Assembly: GCA_937920005.1 (NCBI GenBank)
Contig: CALETF010000148.1
Location: forward strand, 1-24,220
Origin: an uncultured Candidatus Altimarinota bacterium
GTDB taxonomy: Bacteria; Patescibacteriota; Gracilibacteria; BD1-5; JAGOOR01
DNA: 24,220 nt
Direction: 5' to 3'
Positions 8,631-20,200 of this stretch are shown piece by piece (within the stretch, counting starts at the first letter, position 1; each line of letters begins with the position of its first letter). Below the pieces are notes generated by a model that made no database searches, was not told where the DNA came from, and was given only the letters and a program-made list of their open reading frames with translations. The translations under genes and the position numbers were made by a program.

Positions 8631-9047
8631 ATGGACGCAAAACTCATCGCACATATCCAAAACCTCGCCGCTGGTAAAAAAGAATTCCCAGAAATTCGTA
8701 CAGGTATGCAGGTAGAAGTCTCTCAGCGTATTACTGAAGGTGACAAATCTCGTGTTCAAAAATTCGAAGGTGTTGTTATCCGCACTGGTGGTAAGACTCA
8801 TGGTGAAAAAACATATACTGTCCGTCGCGTAACAAGCGGTCTTGGTATTGAGAAAACTTTTCCAGTTTCTTGCCCAACTGTTGAAAATGTAACTGTTATT
8901 CGTCAGTACAAAGTAAACCGAAAAAACATTCGTTATGTTCGTGGTCTCGAAGGAAAATCAGCTCGTCTCAAAGAAGTGAAAGCAAAGAACGCTTCTGCTA
9001 CTCCAAAGAAGACAAAAAAAGCATCAAAAACAGAATCTGCTGAATAA
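8631..9047 (+). CDS. rplS: 50S ribosomal protein L19 (bL19)
   Basis: 138 residues, longer than the usual ~115 because of a Lys/Ala/Thr-rich tail (from residue ~115, including SATPKKTKKASKTESAE). L19 sits at the 30S-50S interface beside L14. The core pattern runs from PEIRTGMQVEVSQRITEGDK through VQKFEGVVIRTGG to TVRRVTSGLGIEKTFPVSCP, matching the L19 FxGxVIxxxGxGxxxTFTVRKIS architecture with an ending VNRKNIRYVRGLEGK. In most bacteria rplS is in the rpsP-rimM-trmD operon; here it is the last gene of the ribosomal cluster, directly before the terminator. Confidence 0.95.
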   Translation: MDAKLIAHIQNLAAGKKEFPEIRTGMQVEVSQRITEGDKSRVQKFEGVVIRTGGKTHGEKTYTVRRVTSGLGIEKTFPVSCPTVENVTVIRQYKVNRKNIRYVRGLEGKSARLKEVKAKNASATPKKTKKASKTESAE

Positions 9048-9060
9048 TATTGTTCTCCAA

Positions 9061-9087
9061 AAACTCCCCGAAATCGGGGAGTTTTTT
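9061..9087 (+). terminator. Intrinsic terminator of the ribosomal protein operon
   Basis: A perfect hairpin, arms aaactccccg and cggggagttt with loop aaat, followed by a run of six T that overlaps the right arm. Two more A-T pairs extend the stem outward (9059-9086). It lies 13 bases after the rplS stop. The A-rich 5' side would make it usable on the opposite strand too, but no minus-strand gene is near. Confidence 0.93.
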
Positions 9088-9088
9088 C

Positions 9089-9115
9089 TTGTCTTCAACC
9101 ATTTTTCTCTATCAT
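9089..9115 (+). promoter_or_regulatory. Putative promoter of galE-alr
   Basis: A -35-like TTGTCT (9089-9094), a 15-base spacer and a -10-like TATCAT (9110-9115). The -10 ends seven bases before the galE ATG, so transcription would begin at or near the start codon. It lies directly downstream of the operon terminator, where a new promoter is required. The match is moderate and the spacer is short. Confidence 0.5.
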
Positions 9116-9122
9116 ACAGAGT

Positions 9123-10040
9123 ATGAAAATACTTATTACGGGAGGGGCTGGTTTTATAGGTTCACATATTGTGGACGCATGTGTAGAACGAGGTTATGAG
9201 GTATCTATTATTGATAATCTAAGCACAGGACAAAGACAGAATATAGCGCAGCATGAGGCAAATACAATGGTACGTTTTTTTGAGGCGAATATTTGCGATG
9301 AGAATAGAATGAAAGAAATATTTGAAATGACTCAACCAGACGTGGTATTTCATTTGGCAGCACAGATAAATGTCCGTGAGTCTATCAAAAATCCTTCACA
9401 TGATATCAGAGTTAATATCGGAGGTACCTTATCAATCCTTGAGGCTATGCGAAGTGTATGATGTCAGAGAATCATATTTTCTTCTACAGCATGAATGTTT
9501 TTAGGGGATATTATGCCACCATATTCAGAATTAATAGAGGCGCATCCCAATACACCTTATAGTATATCGAAACGTTCCGCTGAATTTCTTTTGGAATTTT
9601 ATCAGAATTATCACTGAATTCATTCCACTACTCTCAGGTATGCAAATGTTTACTGATCAAGACAAAATGCTCACGGAGAGGCTGGTGTGGTCTCTATTTT
9701 TCTCGAAAAAATACAATCAAATATTGCTCCAAAAATTTATGGTGATGGCACACAAACACGAGATTTTGTACATGTATCAGATGTAGTTGATGCAAACATA
9801 CATGCCTTGGATAAAAACCTCGTGGGTATTTACCATGTTGGTACTAGTATTGAAACATCTGTTAATACGCTTTGGCAGATCCTTGCGCAAGGAGCAGGCA
9901 CATCACTCACACCTGAATATTCCCCAGCTCTCTGAGAAATCCAGCGCTCAGCACTTGATTGTGCCAAACTCAGATGAACTGGCTGGTCACCACGATATGA
10001 TATTCAAACAGGTATTCAATCTCTTCTCCATGTATCATAA
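9123..10040 (+). CDS. galE: NAD-dependent UDP-sugar epimerase (GalE-like)
   Basis: 305 residues, extended SDR family, probably interconverting UDP-glucose/galactose or related UDP-sugars for surface glycans. Visible motifs are the N-terminal Rossmann motif TGGAGFIGSH (residues 6-15), acidic D31 of the second strand, HLAAQINVRES, the SSTA-G strand near residues 120-124, the catalytic YxxxK (Y146, K150 in PYSISK), LRYANVY-G-SRQ and DFVHVSDVVDAN. Six TGA codons encode glycine (9459, 9492, 9615, 9654, 9933, 9975); those after SSTA and RYANVY fall on family-conserved glycines. Slightly short compared with ~320-340. The 3' end overlaps alr by 11 bases. Exact sugar specificity cannot be told, so galE is a family-level name. 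Confidence 0.88.
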
Positions 10041-11115
10041 CCTCAATACTCTTACGATTTTCCCTGATAGACTCGAGCATAATTTTCGAGTACTTTCTGA
10101 GTGTCAACCTGGCATACAAGTCGTACCTGTGGTAAAGAGTAATGCCTATGGCCATGGGATCAAAATGCTCGCTCCATTGCTGAATAAATACGATGTACCA
10201 TTTATCTGTGTTGATTCGCTCTATGAGGCATATGAGCTCGAAAAATATAGTTATAAAAAGGATATTCTCATCATGGGATATGTTGATCCACGTGATATTC
10301 CTCGCCGTCGTAATTTTATCTATGCTGTTTCCACTCTCGAATATGCGCAGGCAGTAGTCAGAACCTATTCAAAAATTCGACTTCATCTCTTCGTGGATAC
10401 AGGTATGCATCGAGAGGGTATTTCATCTCTCGATACAGTGTATGGGAGAGGGATACTTATAAAAATAAAACCCCATATAGAGGGTATCATGTCTCATCTC
10501 TCCACGCCAGACCATATATCGACCAGCGATACACAAATCGAGACATTTCAGAGCTTTCTGGACAAAATAGAAGACATAGGAATACAGACACTATATCAGC
10601 ATATAGCTGCCTCTGGGGGGATTATCCATACTCATCAATATAGGTGAAATATTGGTAATCTCGCACGTACGGGTATAGCGTGGTATGGCTATGGACATGA
10701 GCGTCTCCTTCCCGCACTTCGATGTACGACGAAGCTCATACAAATAAAAGAAATCAAACAAGGGGAGAGGGTATGATATGATGGTACGTTTGAAGCTCCT
10801 CAATCGATGAAAATAGGTATTCTTCCAATAGGATATCATGATGGTATGGATAGGAGATTATCAGGGGTTGGTCTTGTTGGCATTCGTGATTCACTCAGCC
10901 CAATTGTCTGACGAGTATCGATGAATCTCACAGCAGTTGATATTTCAGATGTACCACATGTCACCGTTGGTGATGAGGTGTTATATATCAGTGAAGAACG
11001 TGATTCTCCACTCTCTCTTGAGCGGCAGTCTGAACGTGCACAGATGATACCGTATGATATGCTTGTACACCTCAATAAAGAGATGTTTCGGACTCTCTCA
11101 TGGGGCACAAAATAG
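10030..11115 (+). CDS. alr: Alanine racemase (PLP-dependent)
   Basis: 361 residues, usual ~360-390. It converts L- to D-alanine for peptidoglycan. PLP lysine is K36 in VVKSNAYGHG. The barrel domain has LHLFVDTGMHREGI and IEGIMSHLSTPD. NIGNLARTGIAWYGYG matches the RxGxxxYG motif, and the second-domain catalytic tyrosine is Y269 in IGYHDGMDRRLSG, followed by RVSMNLTAVDISD. TGA glycines are at 10645, 10774 (G-YDGTF) and 10909 (V-G-RVSMN). The start lies inside the galE 3' end, in another frame, suggesting translational coupling; an in-frame ATG at 9997 is possible but would extend beyond the family N-terminus. It implies that this cell makes its own D-alanine. Confidence 0.92.
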
Positions 11116-11170
11116 GTGATTATCTTGTCAATACTTTTGGTACAATTTTACTGTTAAAATAGGAAAAAAA

Positions 11171-11198
11171 TTCATATATTGGAGGTAATTTAAATAAT
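11171..11198 (+). promoter_or_regulatory. Possible promoter of the giant surface-protein gene
   Basis: TTCATA (11171-11176), 16-base spacer and AATAAT (11193-11198), with the -10-like box ending seven bases before the ATG. Both boxes are imperfect, and the region is so A/T-rich that chance matches are likely. It is listed because the -10-to-ATG distance is the same as for neighbouring genes. The 90-base gap after alr contains nothing else I recognise. Confidence 0.3.
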
Positions 11199-11205
11199 TT
11201 CTCCA

Positions 11206-14200
11206 ATGAGTAAAAGTTTTTCTTCAGCGTTATCCTTAGTTTGAGGTATTTTATTGTGTTTTCTTTTTGTACAAAATACAGTTGCCCAAGTTGTCCCTGC
11301 TGATGCCAGTATGAAAGTGACTCGAGTTGATCAAAATATGAATCCTATAAATGGTACTCAGGTACAAATATTTTGAGTTGAGAGAGATACAACGGGTGTT
11401 ATTGGTATACGCCGTATATATTCACCACTCTATACAACTAATCCTACAATATTTACGACAGATTTACAGAATATTAATAATCAACTTGCCGCAAGCTGAA
11501 AGTCATATTATTCTGGGGTCAGTTTATCTGTAACCGATTTGCCGTACTATAACGAATATCTTGGTGCTTGTTCTGGTGAAAATTGTACGCCATGATGATT
11601 TTATCGAATGTTTGGATGAATGGCTCGTAGTTTTTGTAATGGCACCGTTTGTACCGAAGCAGAAGATCTTGGTTTTGGAGGAAACTTGTTTATAAAATAT
11701 GTTCCAAGTCCTGATGTCTGTCCGGCAGGGAAAGTGCCATTTCCAGATGTGACGAGTGTCCCATGTTTTTTGAGGAGTACTATGAAGGTTGGAGGTGGGA
11801 CTGAACTCAAACTCGAAGCGACGCCGAACCTTGTTGGTTCTTGCTCTCTCAAAGAAACATACCAACAACGATCTGGCAATTCATACATATCATATCCTGT
11901 TACCCCAGCTGTTGCGGGTAAATTATCTGTATCTTCATCAGGAGCTTCAATTGTGGCAAATACATCTACTAATATAGCTATTGGTGAGGATACTCTACCA
12001 AATCTCCTTACCTGTCCAACAGGGTATACAGCGATGTGTTCTATTTCTGATGCTGGAAGTAACCTCTGTGGTTGTTATTGGCCACATATACAAACCGAGT
12101 CATGGGCACCAGTGAAGCCGTTTAATTTTACTTGTGTTGATTCTGTTTCTACTTGCTCCGAAGGTCAGTATTTTTGTTCTGCTGAAAATATATGTAAAAC
12201 TACTGGGCAGACTTGCGGTACTACTGATTGGGTTGATGTTCCTCTCGTAGGAACAGAATCATTTGATATTAATGCCGAATATAGATATAAAATAAGTTCT
12301 CAGACAGGTAGTTGGCTTTATGCAAAAGAAGTTTCTGCACGGAATTTGGTTACAAATGAGAGTTACTCTGGTCAGATTTTTTATGTCAGCGCTGATAATA
12401 AGAATGCTTACCAATATAATGGGAACTTCCTCGATACAGTTGTTCAGATTCAAAAGAGAACGTTGCCTACTTGGACTGATGTGATTATTAACAATACCGA
12501 TCCATTTAACACCGCTTATGAATACAGATTTAAAATGACAGTACCTGGTCGACCTGGAGTACCCGCGTGAGATTTTTGGTATTATGCAAAACAGGTTGGT
12601 GTACAGTCTCTTGTTATGGACAATGGTTATGGCGAAATTACTTTCGTAAGTGCTGCAAATAAAACTGCCTATCTTTCTCAAGGAACACCAACAGGCATAA
12701 CTATTTCACAGATGCAGAGAAGAGCCTTGACTTGGAATGATGTGCCTCTGAATACCACAGATGCGTATGACGTATCCTGTGAGTATCGATTCAAAATGAA
12801 TTATCCAGCATCTCCTCAATGGCGACCTGGAGTACCCGCGTGAGATTTTTGGCATTATCCAGAACGAGCATCAGCACAGAGTCTTATAGCAAATGCTAAT
12901 GGTGGATATCAAACATTTTCTGTATTCGCGAATAATAAAGCTGTTTTTGATTTTAATGGTGTCAACAATAACACTGTTTTACAAATGCAGAAATTATGCA
13001 ATGCTCCAGTGTCTTTATCCTCTACGTGTGGTAATCCACGTGCACAAGTCAATTTCACACCATATACTGGTATTCCAGCGGCAGACCAAAACTCAAGCAC
13101 CAATGCATGGGATTCTATCACACTTGGAAACAAAGCAGTTGTGGCTGGGGGTACATTCTTTGACCTGACTGATGGTACAAATGCTATTGATGACGGGACG
13201 ATTGTTTCGACAGGATTACAAAACTTTGCAGTGAGTCGACATAATGGTTATATCGAATTTCTCGCTCTTGGTCGACGTCTCTCAACCTATTATGGCTACT
13301 ATCAGGGGACTATAAGATTTCAAAATGTGCAGGTTGATAGAGTAGAGCCTGGTCTTACTACAGAGACTTGGGCTGATATAGGATTAGAAGCGACTGAGGG
13401 TGATACGGTCACAAAAGTGAGCGATAGTGAAGTATCATTCAAATTGGCTTTTGCGAATCAATGAGACGGATTCCGTGTCTACCTCAAAAATCCAACACCG
13501 ACTGAGTGTACGTGTCCAGCTGGTCAAGAGAAAAAACCAGATCCGAAAAGTCCGGTTTGTATTGTGAGAGCCCTTATCAAAGGAGTACAAGACACAGAAT
13601 TTATTCTCACAGGATACGATCATCTTTCGGGGAATTGTACTCTTGCTGCTGGTACACCACAGGCCCCACAAACTCCATCAACCGAGATTACCGTAACAGC
13701 TGGTCAACAACGTACTTCGTGGATGCAAGGAAGCCCTTGGACATTTCAGCTCGATCCACTCCTGACTTGTCCGGCTAACACCACTAAAACTGCCTGTATG
13801 TTTACCTATGGTGCTGGTCCTCTCGGGGAAATAACCTGTGGTTGTTATCCGAATGGTTTTACTACAAAAACCTTTACCGATCCTCTTGTCCAAGGACGTC
13901 CAGTATATTCACGTGACGGTAGTCCTGCTCAATTCTGTCGAGAGCAGTGATACACAGAAAGAGCTCTTGTGAAACGTGTTGAAAATTTGATAGGAGCGTG
14001 ATCTCTGTGGAATGGACAAGTCTGGGAAATAAATCAAAATTTGGAGATTATAAAAGAGGTAGAATGTAGTAATGAGCCTAATACTGTATGTCATAATTTT
14101 TATGAACCGCGTGTTCATGGAAAACCTGTTTTTGCACGTGATGCAAGCCCAGCACAGTTTTGTCGTGAGCAAGGATACGGTAAATCAGCTACAGTAAATA

Positions 14201-17200
14201 AAGAATATAGCTATGAAGGAAATGGTTCCCTTTGGAATGGATCTGTATGGGAAATTAATTTGAACCTCGCTGCTATTCGTGAAGTAAACTGTTGCAAACT
14301 CGAAGATAAATCATCTCAAATCTGTGTTGATGCTGGTTGTGCTGCTGGTCAATACTGGTGTCAGGCAGAGAATATGTGTAAACCTGCTGGTCAATCTTGT
14401 TCTACTGTTACCTGTAACAACAATAATACCTGTGAAGCAGGTGAATCATGTAACTGTGGTGACTGTACCAATGGTGGCAATGATGATGCTGATAAATGCG
14501 GTCTATCAAATGGTTCGCAGATGGTCTGTACTAAGGATAAGGACAATTCGACCACAGCGGCACCTTTTAGCTCTGTTACAGCACAAGAAAATTTTAATAT
14601 AGTCAACAACAAGCTTGCAGCAAAATTATCGCAGTATGGAAATGCAAATATATCAGCTGGAGAATTTGCTCCCCTAGATACAGAACTTCAGATGACACAA
14701 GATTCCCAGCTTACCTATTTTCCTTCTTTTACTAAAGAGGAAGCATGGGCACGAGTAAAAGTGTTGCTTTCTATTCCTGCTTCGGCACAAGTTCTCTGGT
14801 TTACATCTTCGATAAAATATGAAAATGATGCTCTCGGTGACAATGAACGATATTTATATTCGTATGTTATAGAGGAAGCTTCAGGAGTACGAAAACAAAT
14901 TTTATTTGCCACTGAATACCTCCCCTCTGTTTCATTAGGTTATAGAAAAGTATACCTGATAGGAAAAGACTTTCCAATACCTCAAACTTCATCTGGCCCT
15001 GTCCAAGTAGGTGCATGTTGTCCAGCAGGAAAACAGTGGAGTTCAAGTACTGGTCAATGTGTCACAAAAACAGTAGATGAATGTCTCGAAGGCCAGTATT
15101 ATTGTAACGCTGAATCCACATGTAAACCAGCGAATCAAGCGTGTGGTACTGTTACCTGTAATAATGATGGTATTTGTAATGAATATGAGTCATGTAATTG
15201 TGCCGATTGTAATCAAGTCGCTGATCACTGCGCGACCAATACTCTCGGACAACAGCTCCTTTGTAGCAAAGATGTCATTCCAGTACCATCAGCAGTAAAT
15301 ACATATTTTGGAGGTATATATAGTCCTGGCTATAACCACCCAATTACTGGTGGTCAATCATGTCCAACAGGGTATACAGCTACTCAGATTTCTGGAACAG
15401 AAAATGTTGATCCCCCTCTCTATGTCTGTACTCGAAAGGTCTCTGACACATCGTTACCAGCACCAACACAGTATTTTGACTTTGGAGGTATGTGGGGAAC
15501 GAGTGGAGGATTTACTTGGCATGAAGATGTTTTTGGTCCGAGAATTAAGGCAACAGATACGCTCGATATGAATCCTTATACTGGAGGCCAATCTTGCCCT
15601 GCAGGTTATACAACACAAAAAGTATTGGGTGATACTAAATATATGTGACCTCTCTGGGCATGTAGCTGTGGTGGTTATACGAGCATGATATCTACCACTA
15701 ATCTCACATCAGGAGAGACCTGTATGTTTGGTAATGGAGGTACCGAAGCTAATACTCAATATTCTTCATGGTCATGTACACAACTCCAGAGCGGAACGAG
15801 CGGTACACCGTTGTATACGGGACCACTCTATAATTGTACTTGCGGTGGTTATATGAATCGACTTTCTACCACTAATCTCACATCAGGAGAGACCTGTATG
15901 TTTGGTAATGGGGGGACTGTTAACAACGATCAGTACTCGACATGGTCATGTACACAACTCCAGAGCGGAACGAGCGGAGCGCCTCTCTACACTGGACCTC
16001 TCTACAAATCAACTTGTGGAGGATATATGAATATGGTGACGACATCGAATCTTACCTTTGGAGAAACGTGTATTTTTGGTAATGGTGGTACTGCAGCAAA
16101 TGTGCAGTTTTCAGCATGGACTTCAACGCCTCTTACTCGATCTGAATTTGATCATACTCTCAATTATTGTTGGAAAGCTCGTACAACAGCACCTACTTTG
16201 GCAAATGAAGATTTCTGAGGTATGTGGGGCATGCGTGGTAATTCTGATGTGTGGTGAGGTATAAATTACAATAATCCTGTCACTGGTGTTGCGACATGTC
16301 CGACATGATATACTACAAAAATTGGATGGGGAACTTCAAATGTTGACTGGCTCTTCAGGTGGTGTCATAGATGATCTTCCGTCCAAGCAATTGATACCAC
16401 TTCATACACCACAGAATCAGATGGAAGTCGGCTCTATACAAACCCAAAGAAAAATAATCGTCCACTCAGTGCTGTCCAAAAAGATATGTACATTTACATT
16501 GCCGATAGTGCATCAGTATTTTGTCGAGAACAAGGATTTTATCAGGCAGTTGTTCTTGATCAGGAAACAACAACAGAGATGCTAACTCAGTGGGATGATG
16601 CAGCAAATAACTGGTCTACTGCTCCAGGCGCGTCTACAGGAGGCACTTCTACCAAAAATGTCACACCAACACCAGCTGGTGCCCGAATAAAAACTCTCAA
16701 ATGTGCAGTGACTACACCAAACCAATGAATGCGAGTTTTCACCAACACTATTAGTCGCTTTTTAGGCAAATATGCTGGTACATATGATGACTATCGTTGA
16801 GGGGCTGCAGGTGTTACTGTATCTCAATGAATATGAAATATTTGTGGAACGGCATGATATTACAAATTTGATGATGCTGAAGTTGCTGGGGTTAATTACA
16901 AGTGTAATGATGGAGCGACTCCAACGAGACATTTTCATAATGGGGGAGCTATAGATAATAATGGAGGAGGAGGAAGTGGGTGGTGTGCATCAACTTCTGT
17001 CGAATGGGTACTTTGTAAACCAAAGGATATCACTTTACCACTTACATGTTTCACTCCTCCCGCTGGCTATACTCCAGCTGCGACACCTCCCGCACTCCCA
17101 GCAACAGCGAAATATCAGCGTACGAGCTTGCTTGCAGATGGTACTGTCAATGACGGTATTTCTGGTTATTCGGCAATACCATGTGACAATTGTTATCTCC

Positions 17201-20200
17201 CATGAGCAAAAGCCGGCCAACCTAATCCTATTTCTTTCAAGATTCCATCAAATGCTGGCGCTACTGGTTCAGGTAAATATTATGCATTTGATATTATTAG
17301 TAATGCTGTTTTTATTAACATGTGTCTTGATAATGTTGATCTTAAAATATTTTTTAATACTGTGCTTCAGCACTCTTTTACCACAACCCGTACATCAGTT
17401 TATGCTTGGTGACTCCGTATTGTTCCTGATAATAAAAATCCTGGCTATTGATGGGTTGGAAAGCGAAAGAATACAGCATACAATCGATATTACCTCGTAC
17501 TCGATAAAGATAATGCAAGTTATGAAAATTGGCAATATCTTAAAATACCAGATGAAGTAAAATTTGATTACAAACAAACTGTTGTTGATCATTGCCCAGG
17601 AAGCAAGGGGACTGGATGATCTTGGATGTATTACTATGGTTTCATCGCTGACGCCGGTTTTGATGTTTCAAAAGTTGCCACTGCTGCACTTCCCATATGT
17701 CAGACACAGACCACTACTGCGACAACTACTACCACCACCAGATCTCCAGCAATTCCTCAGATTGGAGCCTGCTGTCCTGCTGGTTCAGCATGGAATTCAG
17801 TGGAGAAGCGTTGTATTCCTACAACCTGCTGAGAAGGACAATTCTACTGTGCTGCACAGAAGAAATGTCTCGCAGGATGAACAACCTGTGAAACTACTAA
17901 CACTTGTATCAATGATTCAGTCTGTTCATGAGACGAGTCTTGTCAGTGTGCTGATTGTGTCGACGGATGAACAGATGACAAAGACAAATGTAGTGTCATC
18001 GGATGAGTCCAAGCAATGTGTAGTGATGATAATCTCACCGACAACAAACCAGGTGCATGCTGTATTCCCCCAAAGAAGTGGAATACTGCCACAAATACCT
18101 GTGTCGAGTGTAGCAATACTCAGGCACCATCTGAGCTCAAGGCCGGAGTGGATGAGCCATATATTACCTGTACTGGGAATGGTGACACAACAAAGACACA
18201 CTTCAAGTATCGTATCACAAAACAATGAGTCACAGAAGCTCCATTCATCTCTGAGATGTACACAATAGGCACCCAAGTCCTCCATCCGACAATGACTCTC
18301 GGTGACTACACCGTCGAATGTTTCTACGGAAACTCGACTAGTGTTGATACATCAACGACTGCAGCACCTCATTCATGTGTGAAAACTATGAGTGTGAAAT
18401 CAGATGCCCAGGGATGTAGCCGTGTCTACCCATACAAAGGAAGTACTCTCTCTGATGAGATGACTTCTACATTTGCTTTTGATGCTTCATTCCGATGTGG
18501 TAGCCGCAAACCAATTGTTGGCACTATCACCAATCCATACATGTTCCGTATTGGTACCCAGCCGATTTCTTACCTCTCATTTGATTCCCTCATTTCTGAG
18601 CTTTTCAATGGCCTCACCATAGGTCCAGTTTCGACACAAACTCAAAACTATAATTTCAACACTGGGACAACAGATGTGACCTGTGCGACAAAAGTAGGAG
18701 GAGGGTATAGTACCAATAATGCTTGCCGTCTGACAGCATGTGCAGGTGGAAATTGTAATACTCCTCAAACCTTCTCAGTAGTTCATTCTGACGACCTCAC
18801 CTGTACGACAGAGGATACAAGCAACTACAATATTGGTTGTAATCCAGCAGCTCCAGACAGCGTCCGAAATCAGTGTATTCAGTGGTTCCGTGATGCAATT
18901 ACTGCTGGCTCTCGCAATGTCACAAACGGTGTAGAGTTTGATGTCTCATTTGTCTTCAATGCTGATGCTCCAACGAATGTGAAGTGTATCAAATACGTCG
19001 CAGGTCAGATGCCAGGTGGTCTCAATCTCTCTGACAATGTTGTTTGTAGCGCACCACTCAACAATGGTGAACGCTACCAGATATATGCTGCCGATACCAA
19101 CGGTCGTATTGATGCTCTTCAGACAACAGCCAAGACAGTCGAACGTGACAGAGAAAATCCTACTATTTCAGAAATCAAATACTATACAGATGATACTCTC
19201 ACAACAGAAGTTCCAACAACGAACTGGTACAACAAGCCTGTTCTGGCTCTCGCAGTGTGTAGTGATACACCACTCAATGAAGCAACATCATGTGCTTGTT
19301 CAAAAACGGTTGACCCTGCGACGACTGATGCTGCGTTCTGGTCTGTTGGTGTTCCAAATAGTCTCATAGGTGCTGATCTCATGCGATATGTTCGCACGAT
19401 TACCGAGAGTACCACAGGAGCACAAAAAGTACTCGTCACAGATACAGCAGGGAACAAGTCGCAAGAAAAGAATATAGCTGTCTCTCTCGATACGCAGGTT
19501 CCTCTGGTGACCACGACAGAATCAGGAACAGGCACTACCAAGACGATTACTCTCACAGCCTCTGATACTGGTTCAAAAATCTGGAAAACAACCACGGCTC
19601 CATCATGATCACCAGCAGCAACAAATACCAATGGTATCATCTATCGTGTTGGACCAAAAGCAGATATGCAGACACTTGCTTTCGATGCAGAGTGTAATAC
19701 GACATCATCATTTGCCACGGTCGCTGAGACAAAGACAGCATCATTCCCATCACAGGCTATTGCGACTGTTTCAGTCAATACAGCTACACACGTCGTCGCA
19801 TACTGTGTCCGAGACAATGCTGGTAATACCACTCGTGGCATCTACCCTGTGACGACCAATGCGTGTTTCTCATCGAGCAATATGGCGACAATCCCAACCC
19901 TTGATACCTACAAAGATCTCCTCAAAACTCGTCTCTCAGGAGCTGGAACTGATAATCAGAAATATGGGTATTCATTCTCAGAAAATACGGCCGACGCAAA
20001 TTGTTTCCGAGGTATCCTCTCAAACAATGTGACAACACTTATGGCGAATCAGCTCAAAGCAAAAACTGCTACAACTCTCAGCAACTGGGACACAGACAGA
20101 TCGCAGCTGAGTACGAGCACGACCCTCAGCAATGGATACTATTACTACGTCTATCCGACAAGTAACACACTCGACATCGTCACATCTCCAGCGTCATCTG

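Noticed and set aside
11125..11160. TTGTCA with TACAAT or TAAAAT as a promoter after alr
   Set aside because: Spacers would be 10 or 24 bases, outside the working range.
11181..11186. GGAGGT as the Shine-Dalgarno of the giant gene
   Set aside because: It ends about 20 bases before the ATG, too far for a normal SD, and no other gene in the window has one.
15661..16182. The 174-base repeats as a CRISPR array
   Set aside because: Repeats are adjacent, in frame, coding and without spacers; no cas gene is nearby.
16286..17560. Long alternative-frame open stretches (16286-16585, 16961-17560) as separate genes
   Set aside because: They overlap the continuous code-25 frame of the giant gene, which carries recognisable repeats; the alternative products show no recognisable features.
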